DNA of 64,000 nucleotides from NCBI GenBank assembly GCA_002842575.1, contig PHDJ01000005.1:62001-126000 (forward strand), given 5' to 3'. Under the pieces are notes generated by a model that saw only the letters and a list, made by a program, of their open reading frames with translations, did not search any database and was not told the origin of the DNA. A program made the translations under genes and the position numbers. Of this stretch, positions 18,044 to 28,525 are shown piece by piece; within the stretch, counting starts at the first letter, position 1, and each line of letters begins with the position of its first letter. Source of the DNA: Bacteroidetes bacterium HGW-Bacteroidetes-2 (GTDB taxonomy: Bacteria > Bacteroidota > Bacteroidia > Flavobacteriales > Flavobacteriaceae).

Positions 18044-20488
18044 CTATTTTTTTTTGAATATTTTTTGAAGAAATCCTTTTTTGTTTTCTGTTTCATGATA
18101 GCCATTTCCATACCCTCCGTATCCATAGCCGTATCCATAGCCATAGCCATAGCCATAACCATATTTTGTTTTTTCTTGAAAATAATTTAAAACAATGCTT
18201 ATGTTTTTTACTTCACCTGTTTTATATTTCTCGTTTATAACTGCAAACATTCCTTTCTTGGTATAATTCTGTCTTACTACATAAACTGTAGCATCTGCGT
18301 GTTTTATAAGTTCTAAGGAATCTGCAACTAAACCAATTGGGGGTGAATCTAAAACGATATAATCATAAATTTTAGAAAGCTCTTCCATCATCTCACTCAT
18401 TCTATCACTGAGTATTAATTCAGAAGGATTTGGCGGTATTGGTCCAGAGGTAATTACATCTAAGAAAGGATACTCTGTTTTTTGAATAATTTGGTTTAAA
18501 GAAGAATCATCAATAAGATAATTCACCACTCCCACCTCATTGTTTATATGAAAATCATCAAATATCTTAGGTTTTCTTAAATCCAAACCTATTAATACAG
18601 TTCGCTTTTCACTCAATGCAAATACAGATGCAATGTTAATAGAACAAAAAGTTTTTCCTTCACCACTAACAGAGGAGGTTACTAAAACAGTTTTTGTGCC
18701 TTGAATGCCTCTTTTTTTATACATAAATTGCAAACTAGATCGAATAGCTCTAAAGGATTCTGAAATTGCAGATTTAGGCCTATTCATTACGGCTAGATTA
18801 TTAAGGTCTTTACATTTTCCTATAACACCTAAAATAGGAATGGTAGAAAGTCTTCCTATTTCTTGTACAGAATGAATTTTATTATCAAAGAAAACTAATA
18901 TAAAGACAAATACAAAGGGGATAAAAGAACCGAAAACCGCTGCTAACACATAATTAAGTTGATTATTTGGCCCCACTTGGCCTCCTCCTATATCTTTTGC
19001 TGAATCAATAACTAGAACATCACTTACATTGGCGGCTTTTACTAAGCCGGCTTCACTGCGTTTTGACAGAAATAAATTATACGCTTGTGCGCTTAAATCA
19101 AATCGCCTTTGAATGCCTAAAAGTTGCTGCTGCTCTTTGGGTAGTTTTCTTATTTCACGTTCATATTCAGCTAAGTCGTGACTAATGGTATTTAATTCTC
19201 TATTTTTTAAAGATTTAGAAGATATTATGTTTTCCAATAAAACCGCTTTTACAGCATTTATTTGTCTATCTATATCTGCAAAAATAGGTGCTCCATCTTT
19301 AAAAGAATATTGATATTTATTGCGCTCCTCTGCCAGTGAAAGGATTCTGCTTACTCCAGATACGATACTTGCCTCGCCTATACCTGCAACAGAAGGTGCA
19401 GGCACATTGCTATAATCTGTTCGGCTTATTAAGTAATCTTCAAGGATGTTATAATAATTTAATTCTTGCTGAATTGCACTTTTTCTAATATCTAAAGCAT
19501 TCAATTTATTGTTAATTTCCTGCCCTTCTGTATCTAAATCTAGTACGGTTGATGAATTCCGAAAAGCCTCTAATTCGCCTTGTACTACTGAGAGTTCATC
19601 GGTTTTAATGGCTAAAGTACTATCTATAAACTGTATGGTTTTTGTAGCAAATAAATTTTTTCGTTCCAAAACATCTTCGCCAAGTACTTGCACTGTGCTA
19701 TTTAGATAATCTACTAATTCTGCTTTATTATTTCCAGTAAGAGATAAATTTAATACTGAAGAGCCTGTTGATTCCGGTTGAACGTTTAGAGATCGGAAAC
19801 GTGAAACTGTACTGTCAAAATTTCCAAAACGAATATAAAAAGGAATGCCTACTTGTAAATGGGTATTAGAACGATGTATCACACCGCTGAAAAAAGGAAG
19901 TATAATGGTTTGTCCAAAATTAAATTCTCTGCTAAAAGTTTCTTCGGGCATGGCAATAGTGCCTTTTTCTTTGGTTCCATAATGTTGTGTAGGAAAATTT
20001 CCTGCTTCAAATGAAGCGCTAAGTACAAATTTTGAAGAATCCTTTACCGTTATGGTAATTAATTTATTTAATATTTGAGATTTTGAAGTGTCTACAACTA
20101 CCAAAAAAGGCGTTTGTTTGTAGGCGTTTTCTATTTGATATTTACCTTCTTTCAGATAACTCATATAATACTGTAACCGCTGCACCACTTTTTCTGTATG
20201 CGAACGTGTTTTTAGGGTGACAATGGCAGTATTCACTTTATCGGTTGTGCCACCCCAATTAAAAGTTAAGCTTGTTGTGGAGGTAAAAAAAGGATTTTGA
20301 TCGTCTTTTATTGAAATTAAACTTCCCATTTGATATACAGGTAGCTGTCTTACATTTATGTAGTAGGCTATACTAAAAGAAATTAGTAGAGAAACAAGAA
20401 AAAGCGGCCAATAGGAGATTAATCTAATTACAAATCCTTTAAAATCAAATGTAGATTGTAACTGCTCTATTTCAAATTCTTCTTTCAT
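18044..20488 (-). CDS. Wzc-like polysaccharide co-polymerase / BY-kinase with Gly-Tyr tail
   Basis: Wzz domain; kinase motifs LVTSSVSGEGKTFCSINIA, VLIGLDLRKPK, YDYIVLDSPPIG; tail KYGYGYGYGYGYGYGYGGYGNGY. Confidence 0.93.
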   Translation of the reverse strand: MKEEFEIEQLQSTFDFKGFVIRLISYWPLFLVSLLISFSIAYYINVRQLPVYQMGSLISIKDDQNPFFTSTTSLTFNWGGTTDKVNTAIVTLKTRSHTEKVVQRLQYYMSYLKEGKYQIENAYKQTPFLVVVDTSKSQILNKLITITVKDSSKFVLSASFEAGNFPTQHYGTKEKGTIAMPEETFSREFNFGQTIILPFFSGVIHRSNTHLQVGIPFYIRFGNFDSTVSRFRSLNVQPESTGSSVLNLSLTGNNKAELVDYLNSTVQVLGEDVLERKNLFATKTIQFIDSTLAIKTDELSVVQGELEAFRNSSTVLDLDTEGQEINNKLNALDIRKSAIQQELNYYNILEDYLISRTDYSNVPAPSVAGIGEASIVSGVSRILSLAEERNKYQYSFKDGAPIFADIDRQINAVKAVLLENIISSKSLKNRELNTISHDLAEYEREIRKLPKEQQQLLGIQRRFDLSAQAYNLFLSKRSEAGLVKAANVSDVLVIDSAKDIGGGQVGPNNQLNYVLAAVFGSFIPFVFVFILVFFDNKIHSVQEIGRLSTIPILGVIGKCKDLNNLAVMNRPKSAISESFRAIRSSLQFMYKKRGIQGTKTVLVTSSVSGEGKTFCSINIASVFALSEKRTVLIGLDLRKPKIFDDFHINNEVGVVNYLIDDSSLNQIIQKTEYPFLDVITSGPIPPNPSELILSDRMSEMMEELSKIYDYIVLDSPPIGLVADSLELIKHADATVYVVRQNYTKKGMFAVINEKYKTGEVKNISIVLNYFQEKTKYGYGYGYGYGYGYGYGGYGNGYHETENKKGFLQKIFKKK
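18101..18165. repeat. Imperfect hexanucleotide tandem repeat (ccatag-type unit) encoding (GY)n
   Basis: Direct read: ccgtatccatagccgtatccatagccatagccatagccataaccat. Confidence 0.85.
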
Positions 20489-20497
20489 TTTATTAAT

Positions 20498-21292
20498 TTA
20501 TAAACGGTTGAAAAGTAATATAGTAGTTGCCAATAAACTAATAATGGAAGCAATTGTAGTTATGGATTGAATAGCGGTTGTACCTGTTCCAAAAGATTTT
20601 TGCGGCAATGGATTTACTAATATCAAATCATTTGGCTTTAAATAATAATAAGGGGAGTTTAATGCTTCAATAGTAGTCAAATCAATATGATGCACGCGTT
20701 GCCCATAAGGATATTGCCTAATGATAATAACATCTCTTCGGTCACCAGTTAATGTTATATCTCCAGAATTTGCAATTGCTTCCATAATACTAAGCTGCTC
20801 TCGATAAATAACCTTGGAACCAGGACTTCCAATTTCGCCAGTTATCGTGTAACGTATTCCAGCTAATTTTACCGTTATAAATATATTTGCTTCTGCTTTA
20901 AAATAATTTTCTAGTAGCTCTTTTTCTAGGTTTTCTCGAACCTCTTCTACAGTAAAACCCAACACATTAACTTCTCCTAAAGTTGGAAACCGAATATTTC
21001 CGTGGGCATCTACCATAAAGCCGTCATAATACAAACGCTCTTCACCTGTTGCATTTAGGTTTTCGTCATTGATTGGATTAAACATCCCAACTAAACTTTG
21101 ATCTAAAGATTTAATTCGAATACTCAACAAATCATTTATCTGAATGCGATAGGGCTCTTGTTTCTTTTGAATAGAAATTAAAGAATCTGCCCGTTTTACA
21201 TTATCCTGTAAATAAGATAAACGCTTTGTAGAAATACAAGAAGAAAAACTGAAAAAAATCAGTAAAAAAAAATATAAATAAGTTTTTTTCAT
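20498..21292 (-). CDS. Polysaccharide export lipoprotein, Wza-like
   Basis: Lipobox FSSCISTKRLSYLQD; SLBB-like YTITGEIGSPGSKVIYREQLSIMEAIANSGDI. Confidence 0.9.
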   Translation of the reverse strand: MKKTYLYFFLLIFFSFSSCISTKRLSYLQDNVKRADSLISIQKKQEPYRIQINDLLSIRIKSLDQSLVGMFNPINDENLNATGEERLYYDGFMVDAHGNIRFPTLGEVNVLGFTVEEVRENLEKELLENYFKAEANIFITVKLAGIRYTITGEIGSPGSKVIYREQLSIMEAIANSGDITLTGDRRDVIIIRQYPYGQRVHHIDLTTIEALNSPYYYLKPNDLILVNPLPQKSFGTGTTAIQSITTIASIISLLATTILLFNRL

Positions 21293-21523
21293 TTATGGTC
21301 TGTCTAGTTAAAAACAAATATAGGGCAACCTAGGTAATTATGAAATTTTTAAGCCGCCAATATACTAAGGAAATTTGATTTAGTGTTATTTTGCTATTTC
21401 TTAAAAAGATTTAAATAAAAATAGTAGAAAATATAGGGCATTAATCTTTCATAATTATCTAAGCTTTTCTAAAAATACCTTTAATATCTCTTTATTTTCA
21501 CTTCTTTTGCAAAAAAATAAACT

Positions 21524-23392
21524 GTGAATTTTCTTTCTGTTGAAAATATAGCCAAATCCTATGGCGAACTTGTCTTGTTTAAAGACATTTCTTTTGGAAT
21601 TAATGAAGGGCAAAAAATTGGTTTTGTAGCTAAAAATGGTTCTGGAAAAACTTCTATTTTAAAAATACTTTCAGGAGAAGACACCCCAGATACTGGAAAT
21701 GTAATTTACCGAAAAAATATTGTAGTAGCATTTCTTCCTCAAGAACCAAACCTTGATGGGCACTTAACGGTAGAACAAACCATTTTTGCAGCCGACAATG
21801 AAATTTTAAAAATCATTGAACGCTATGAAAAAGCATTGACAAACCTAGAGGATACCGATGCCTATCAACATGCTTTTGAAGCTATGGATGCCGCACAAGC
21901 GTGGGATTTTGAAACTTTATACAAACAAATTCTATCTAAACTAAAATTAGAAAATTTAAACCAAAAAGTAAGCACCCTAAGCGGAGGGCAAAAAAAACGT
22001 TTAGCTCTTGCCAATGCGCTGCTCAATAAGCCCGATTTGCTTATCATGGATGAACCTACTAACCATTTAGACCTAGATATGATTGAATGGCTGGAGAATT
22101 TTTTTGCCAAAGAAAGTATCACGCTTTTTATGGTTACCCACGACCGTTACTTTTTAGAACGTGTTTGTAATGAAATGGTAGAGTTAGAAGACGGAAAACT
22201 CTACAGCTACAAAGGAAATTATTCGTATTATTTAGAAAAAAGAGACGCACGAATAGACGCTGAAGAAACAGAAACTGGCAAAGCCAAACAGCTTTTCAAA
22301 AAAGAACTAGACTGGATGCGCAGACAACCAAAAGCAAGAACTACAAAAAGTAAGTCGCGAATTCAGGATTTTCACGAAATAAAAGACCGTGCCAGCCAGC
22401 GCCGAAATAACCACAAAGTAGAATTAGAATTAAACATGGAACGCCTAGGGAGCAAAATTGTGGAATTTCACAATGTATCAAAATCCTATGGTGCCTTACC
22501 TATCTTAAACAAGTTTAATTACAACTTCTTAAAAGGAGAACGTATAGGAATTATTGGTAAAAATGGTACAGGAAAATCTACTTTTCTAAATATTCTAACT
22601 GGCAAAATGAAACCGGATCACGGTAAACTAATTATAGGCGATACCATAAAATTTGGATATTATACCCAAGACGGCATCAACATTAAAGAAGGACAAAAAG
22701 TAATAGATGTAATTCGAGAATTTGGCGATTTTATTCCACTTAAAAAAGGAAGGCAAATTTCAGCACAACAACTTTTAGAACGCTTTTTGTTCGACCGTAA
22801 AAAACAATATGATTTTGTTGAAAAATTAAGTGGAGGCGAAAAAAAACGTCTTTATTTATGTACAGTTCTTATTCAAAATCCAAATTTTTTAATTCTCGAT
22901 GAGCCAACAAACGATTTAGATATTGTAACTCTTAATGTTTTAGAAGATTTTTTACTTGATTTTCCGGGATGTTTAATTGTAGTATCGCACGATAGGTATT
23001 TTATGGACAAAGTTGTTGACCATCTTTTTGTGTTTAGAGGCAATACAATTATTGAAGATTTCCCCGGAAATTATTCTGATTTTAGAAGTTATGAAGACAG
23101 TGCTATTCTAGAAAAAAGAGAAGAAAAATCGGAAAACACCGATAAAAAATCCTGGAAAAAGGATACTCCTACAAACAAACTTACTTATAACGAACAAAAA
23201 GAATATAACCAATTAGAAAAAGCCATTGCAAATTTAGAAAAAGACAGAGATATTTTACAAGAACAGTTTGCCTCTGAAAATTGGAATGTAGAAGAAATTA
23301 AGAAAAAATCGAAAGAATTACAAAATAAAATAGACACTATTGAATCTAAAACCGAGCGATGGTTTGAACTTATTTCAAAAATGGAAGGCTAA
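21524..23392 (+). CDS. ABC-F family ATPase (Uup-like), GTG start
   Basis: Two ABC cassettes (GKNGSGKTS; GKNGTGKST), two LSGG motifs, MDEPTNHLDLD. Confidence 0.93.
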   Translation: MNFLSVENIAKSYGELVLFKDISFGINEGQKIGFVAKNGSGKTSILKILSGEDTPDTGNVIYRKNIVVAFLPQEPNLDGHLTVEQTIFAADNEILKIIERYEKALTNLEDTDAYQHAFEAMDAAQAWDFETLYKQILSKLKLENLNQKVSTLSGGQKKRLALANALLNKPDLLIMDEPTNHLDLDMIEWLENFFAKESITLFMVTHDRYFLERVCNEMVELEDGKLYSYKGNYSYYLEKRDARIDAEETETGKAKQLFKKELDWMRRQPKARTTKSKSRIQDFHEIKDRASQRRNNHKVELELNMERLGSKIVEFHNVSKSYGALPILNKFNYNFLKGERIGIIGKNGTGKSTFLNILTGKMKPDHGKLIIGDTIKFGYYTQDGINIKEGQKVIDVIREFGDFIPLKKGRQISAQQLLERFLFDRKKQYDFVEKLSGGEKKRLYLCTVLIQNPNFLILDEPTNDLDIVTLNVLEDFLLDFPGCLIVVSHDRYFMDKVVDHLFVFRGNTIIEDFPGNYSDFRSYEDSAILEKREEKSENTDKKSWKKDTPTNKLTYNEQKEYNQLEKAIANLEKDRDILQEQFASENWNVEEIKKKSKELQNKIDTIESKTERWFELISKMEG

Positions 23393-23490
23393 TTTAAGTT
23401 CTCTTATCTTGCCTCCTTTATTTATTTAAACTGCAAAAACAAGAAAGTTGAGGTTGAAAAATTAATATATATTTGTGTAAAACAAACTGC

Positions 23491-24363
23491 ATGCAATTTC
23501 TAATTTATCTATTAGTTTACCCCATACTTTGGCTAATTTCCATTTTGCCTTTTCCCTTATTATATGCCTTTTCTGATGTTGTTTATATTTTAATATATCA
23601 CATCATAGGCTATCGAAAAAAAACGGTACGTGAAAATCTAGCATTGGCTTTGCCACATCTTTCAAAAGAAGAACGATTAGTTATTGAAAAAAAATCATTC
23701 CACCATTTATGTGATATGTTTTTAGAAATGATAAAAACTATGTCTATTTCAGAGGAAGAAATGGATAAGCGATTTCAATTTACAAATTTGGAGGTTTTCT
23801 TGAGTTTAGAAAAAAAAGAGAAAAGTATTGCCTTATTATGCGCTCATTATGCTAGTTATGAATGGGTAATTTCGATGAATAAAAAAATTACTTTTGAAGG
23901 ATATGCAATTTATAAAAAAATTGCTAACCCCTATTTTGATAAGCTAGTTAAAGACATTCGCTCAAAATTTAATGCACATCTAATCACCACAAAAGAAACT
24001 GCAAAGATTATTTTAAAAAACCAAAATAAAAAAATATTATCTACTTACGGTTTTGCAGGAGACCAAACGCCAAAAATTAATAAAGCCCATCACTGGACAC
24101 CTTTTATGGGCGTAAACGTTCCGGTGCATACCGGTGCAGAATTGCTAGCAAAACGTTTTGATATGAATGTGGTTTTTCTGAAAGTAAAAAAACTAAAACG
24201 TGGTTATTATCAAGCCACTTTTGAAGTCCTTTCTGAAAATGTAAAGTCTATTCCTGATTATGAAATTTCTGATAGATTTGTAAAACGCGTTGAGCAACAA
24301 ATAGCGGAAGCTCCAGAATACTACCTATGGACACACAAACGATGGAAACATAAAAAAGTTTAA
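23491..24363 (+). CDS. LpxL/HtrB-like lysophospholipid acyltransferase
   Basis: GYRKKTVRENLALALP; LCAHYASYEW; GDQTP; start corrected to ATG 23491. Confidence 0.88.
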   Translation: MQFLIYLLVYPILWLISILPFPLLYAFSDVVYILIYHIIGYRKKTVRENLALALPHLSKEERLVIEKKSFHHLCDMFLEMIKTMSISEEEMDKRFQFTNLEVFLSLEKKEKSIALLCAHYASYEWVISMNKKITFEGYAIYKKIANPYFDKLVKDIRSKFNAHLITTKETAKIILKNQNKKILSTYGFAGDQTPKINKAHHWTPFMGVNVPVHTGAELLAKRFDMNVVFLKVKKLKRGYYQATFEVLSENVKSIPDYEISDRFVKRVEQQIAEAPEYYLWTHKRWKHKKV

Positions 24364-24405
24364 TTTGTTGGTTTTGAATGGTATTTTTTTTGTCAAAAAT
24401 CACCA

Positions 24406-25788
24406 TTATACAAGCTCTCCTATTTCTTTTATAATTCTTTCTGCCAAAGCATCTGCCTCATCCTGGGTTTTTGCTTCGGTGTAAATGCGAATAATTGGCT
24501 CTGTGTTTGATTTCCGCAAATGCACCCAATTGGTTGTAAAATCAATTTTCACTCCATCAATAGTTGTAATTTCTTCAGAAACGTAACGATTTCTTATTTT
24601 GTCTAGTAGGGCGTCCACATTTAAATCAGGGGTTAACTCCATTTTTTTCTTGCTCATAAAATAACTAGGATAGGTAGCACGAAGTGCGCTAGTTTTCATT
24701 TTTTTCTCAGCTAGCAAACTTAAAAACAGGGCTACTCCTACAAGACTATCCCTTCCGTAATGGCTTTCCGGATAAATAATTCCTCCATTACCTTCACCAC
24801 CAATTATAGCACTAGTATCCTTCATTAACTGCACAACATTAACTTCACCCACTGCACTTGCTTGATATTTACCTCCGTGTTTTTCTGAAATATCCCGTAA
24901 GGCTCTGGAAGAAGATAAATTTGAAACGGTATTTCCCGGGGTTTTGCTAAGTACATAATCGGCACAGGCTACAAGAGTATATTCTTCGCCAAACATTTCA
25001 CCATCTTCACAAACCAAAGCTAACCGGTCAACGTCAGGATCTACAACGATGCCTAAATCTGCTTTTTCTTTAACCACAAGTGCTGAAATTTCGCCTAAAT
25101 GCTCTTTCAGTGGTTCTGGATTGTGAGGAAAATTGCCATTTGGTGTGCAAAATAGTTTTATAGTTTGTACCCCTAATCGATCTAAAAGTAAAGGTACTGC
25201 AATACCTCCAGTAGAATTTACTGCATCTACAACCACTTTAAAATTAGCTTTTTTAATAGCCTCTGAATTTACTAATGGCAAGTCTAATATTTCATCAATA
25301 TGAATATCTATATAAGCATCATTCTTAGTGATTTTTCCTAAATAATCTACTTCAGAAAACAAAAAGGATTCCTCTTCTGCTATTTTTAATATTTTTTCAC
25401 CTTCAACAGCGTTTAGAAATTCCCCTTTATTATTTAGTAATTTTAAAGCATTCCATTGTTTGGGATTATGGCTTGCAGTAAGAATAATTCCACCATCTGC
25501 CTGCTCCAATGCCACTGCAATTTCTACAGTAGGAGTTGTTGATAATCCCAAATCAATGACATGAATTCCCATTCCCACTAGTGTATGCATCACTAATTCC
25601 TGTATCATTTCGCCAGATATTCGGGCATCTCTCCCTACAACCACTCGGTAATGTTCTTTTTTGCGTTGTTGTTTTACCCAACTGCCATAAGCCGCCGCAA
25701 ATTTCACAGCATCAACAGGCGTTAAATTATCTCCTACACCCCCGCCAATGGTGCCACGTATACCTGAAATTGATTTTATTAAAGTCAT
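24406..25788 (-). CDS. glmM: Phosphoglucosamine mutase
   Basis: SISGIRGTIGGG; ILTASHNPKQWNALK; DPDVDRLALV; RKSNTEPIIRIYTEA. Confidence 0.9.
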   Translation of the reverse strand: MTLIKSISGIRGTIGGGVGDNLTPVDAVKFAAAYGSWVKQQRKKEHYRVVVGRDARISGEMIQELVMHTLVGMGIHVIDLGLSTTPTVEIAVALEQADGGIILTASHNPKQWNALKLLNNKGEFLNAVEGEKILKIAEEESFLFSEVDYLGKITKNDAYIDIHIDEILDLPLVNSEAIKKANFKVVVDAVNSTGGIAVPLLLDRLGVQTIKLFCTPNGNFPHNPEPLKEHLGEISALVVKEKADLGIVVDPDVDRLALVCEDGEMFGEEYTLVACADYVLSKTPGNTVSNLSSSRALRDISEKHGGKYQASAVGEVNVVQLMKDTSAIIGGEGNGGIIYPESHYGRDSLVGVALFLSLLAEKKMKTSALRATYPSYFMSKKKMELTPDLNVDALLDKIRNRYVSEEITTIDGVKIDFTTNWVHLRKSNTEPIIRIYTEAKTQDEADALAERIIKEIGELV

Positions 25789-25942
25789 CTTTAAATTTTA
25801 AACGTTATATATGAGATATTTTTTTATTCGAATTTGATTTAGGTTTCTTTATTTCTATATATCCATACTATACTCAATACTATCATGCAAATATACAACA
25901 CCAAAACGGGAAAACTTACAAGCTATTTTGTAATTTGGCACT

Positions 25943-26542
25943 ATGAATTTTCTAGCCCATATCTATCTTTCTGGAAACAATGAAGAGGTCATCATTGGCA
26001 ACTTTATTGCCGATGGCATCAAAGGTAAAAAATATCAAAAATATCCCGATGGCATACAAAAAGGAATTTTACTACATCGCGAAATTGACACCTTTACCGA
26101 TGCACACCCCATTGTAAGGCAAAGCACTAAAAGACTTCACGAAAAATATGGGCATTATAGCGGTATTATCGTTGACATCCTTTATGACCATTTTTTAGCA
26201 AAAAACTGGAATACGTATAGTTCTATTCCTTTAGATACATTTGTAGACAACTTTTACCAATTACTCCATAATAATTTTGACCTTTTACCATTACGCATCC
26301 AAAAAATGATGCCTTTTATGATAGCCGATAATTGGTTATTGAGCTATGCCACGGTGCCAGGTATTAGTAAAATATTATACCAAATGAATTACCGCACAAA
26401 AAACAAATCTAAAATGAATTTTGCCGTTTTAGAGTTAGAGGAATATTATAATGCATTTGAAACCGAATTTACCTCCTTTTTTATAGAACTTAACAATTTT
26501 AGCACAACTAAATTAAAAGAAATATGCGATACATTTATATAG
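25943..26542 (+). CDS. ACP phosphodiesterase (AcpH-like, DUF479)
   Basis: MNFLAHIYLSGNNEEVIIGNFIADGIKG; GILLHREIDTFTDAHP; DILYDHFLAKNW. Confidence 0.9.
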   Translation: MNFLAHIYLSGNNEEVIIGNFIADGIKGKKYQKYPDGIQKGILLHREIDTFTDAHPIVRQSTKRLHEKYGHYSGIIVDILYDHFLAKNWNTYSSIPLDTFVDNFYQLLHNNFDLLPLRIQKMMPFMIADNWLLSYATVPGISKILYQMNYRTKNKSKMNFAVLELEEYYNAFETEFTSFFIELNNFSTTKLKEICDTFI

Positions 26543-28212
26543 CACTTTTACTAGCTTTTATTTCCTGCAAACAAGAAAGTATTAAGGTAAAAAAACAAGG
26601 TCTTATTGCCGAAAATGCCATGGTGGTTACCGCTCGAGTTGAAGCCTCTGAAGTAGGTCTTTCCATTTTAAAACAAGGTGGAAATGCCTTTGATGCCATG
26701 GTTGCCACAGAATTAGCGCTTGCAGTAGCTTTTCCTTTTGCGGGAAACATAGGCGGTGGCGGCTTTATGGTTTATCGCACAAAAGATGGTGAAATTGGTG
26801 CTTTAGATTATAGAGAAAAAGCACCACTTACTGCCCATCGGGACATGTATTTAGACAGTTTAGGAAATGTAATTCCTAATAAAAATTCCGTAGGAGGAAC
26901 TTCAGTAGGTGTTCCTGGAACTATAGCAGGTGTTTTTGCGGCTCATGAAAAATTTGGCAGTTTGCCTATGCAAACCATTCTTAAACCGGTTATTGCTCTT
27001 GCTAAAAAAGGAGTCGTAGTAACTCAAATTCAGGCAAAAAATTTGGCAATTTCAAGAGAAAAAATTCGTGAAGTAAGCGGTGAAAACACTTTATTTTCAA
27101 AAAAATATGAAGTAGGTGACACTATTAAACATATAGCCTTTGGCAAAACATTACAAAAAATTCAAAAAAATGGAAAAGACGAATTTTACAAAGGTGAAAC
27201 AGCAAAAATAATAGTTACTTTTTTACAACACAACGGAAGCAATATCACCTTAGAAGATTTAGAAAAATATGAAGCAAAATGGCGAGAACCTGTTATTTTC
27301 AATTTTAGGGATTTAAAAGTCATTTCCATGAGCCCCCCCTCAAGTGGCGGAATCTGTTTAGGACAAATATTAAAAATGATAGAACCATACAATATAGCCA
27401 GTTATGGACATAATTCAGAAAAAGCAATACAAATTATAACCGAAGCAGAACGGCGTGCGTATGCTGATAGAAGCTTCTACCTTGGCGATCCTGATTTTGT
27501 TGATGTTCCAACAGAAAGATTACTTGAAAACAGCTATTTAAAAGAAAGAATGACCTCTTTTTCTTTTGAAAAAGCTACTAAATCTGAAGATGTTTCTCAT
27601 GGCACTTTGCAAATAACTTCTGAAAGCAATGAAACTACTCACTACTCTATTGTAGATAGTTTTGGTAATGCCGTTTCTGTAACCACCACTTTAAATAATG
27701 CATACGGATCTAAACTTTACAGTGAAGAAATAGGAATGTTTTTTAATAATGAAATGGATGATTTTAGTGCCAAACCGGGAGAACCAAATAGTTATGGACT
27801 TATTGGAGCAGAAGCAAACGGTATCGCTCCCGAAAAAAGAATGCTTAGTTCTATGACTCCTACAATTATAGAAAAAGACAATAAACTTTGGATGGTTTTA
27901 GGAACACCGGGGGGCTCCACAATAATAACTAGTGTCCTACAAACTATTTTAAACGTGTACGAATTTAATATGACTATGCAAGAAGCTGTAGATGCCCCGC
28001 GATTTCATCACCAATGGCTGCCAGATGAAATTACTTTTGAACCCGACTCCTTCTCTCCAGATCTTATACAAAAACTTGAAAATAAAGGATTTAAAATAAG
28101 TCAAAAAAACACTTCAATTATAGGAAGTATTACCGCTATTCTTGTTTTAAAAGACGGAAATTATGAAGCAGGAGCTGACCGAAGAAGAGATAATAAAGGT
28201 GTTGGCTTTTAA
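26524..28212 (+). CDS. ggt: Gamma-glutamyltransferase, lipoprotein
   Basis: GGNAFDAMVATELALAVAFPFAGNIGGGGFMVYR; NETTHYSIVDSFGNAVSVTTTLNNAYGSKL nucleophile region. Confidence 0.93.
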   Translation: MRYIYIALLLAFISCKQESIKVKKQGLIAENAMVVTARVEASEVGLSILKQGGNAFDAMVATELALAVAFPFAGNIGGGGFMVYRTKDGEIGALDYREKAPLTAHRDMYLDSLGNVIPNKNSVGGTSVGVPGTIAGVFAAHEKFGSLPMQTILKPVIALAKKGVVVTQIQAKNLAISREKIREVSGENTLFSKKYEVGDTIKHIAFGKTLQKIQKNGKDEFYKGETAKIIVTFLQHNGSNITLEDLEKYEAKWREPVIFNFRDLKVISMSPPSSGGICLGQILKMIEPYNIASYGHNSEKAIQIITEAERRAYADRSFYLGDPDFVDVPTERLLENSYLKERMTSFSFEKATKSEDVSHGTLQITSESNETTHYSIVDSFGNAVSVTTTLNNAYGSKLYSEEIGMFFNNEMDDFSAKPGEPNSYGLIGAEANGIAPEKRMLSSMTPTIIEKDNKLWMVLGTPGGSTIITSVLQTILNVYEFNMTMQEAVDAPRFHHQWLPDEITFEPDSFSPDLIQKLENKGFKISQKNTSIIGSITAILVLKDGNYEAGADRRRDNKGVGF

Positions 28213-28525
28213 AAATATTTAATAAATGTAGGTATTATACTACTTTTGTAAGAATTTTGTTTAAATTAGCAGGCTGATTACAAACCAAACTGATAATAAA
28301 TATAAAGCAGAAAGACTATTGGGGAACCGTCTTTAATGTTTTAATGTCAATAAAATTAGGGAAAATAAGTGATTTATATTTCGTAAGAATATTTAAAAAT
28401 TATAAAAATTTAGTTCCATAATTATTGTAATATAAAACATTTTAGAATATAAAAACAAACATCTTATAGCAAAAGATTCCTTTAGTTTCAAAAAAAACCA
28501 CTTGGTTACTGCATCGTAAATATGC

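Noticed and set aside
18034-18162. MVMAMAMAMDTAMDTEG N-terminal extension as a novel Met-rich peptide
   Set aside because: Out-of-frame reading of the GY-encoding hexamer repeat in the wzc-like gene.
18101-18165. Tandem repeat as a possible CRISPR or phage-associated repeat
   Set aside because: Six-bp unit, no spacers, and fully in frame within a coding sequence.
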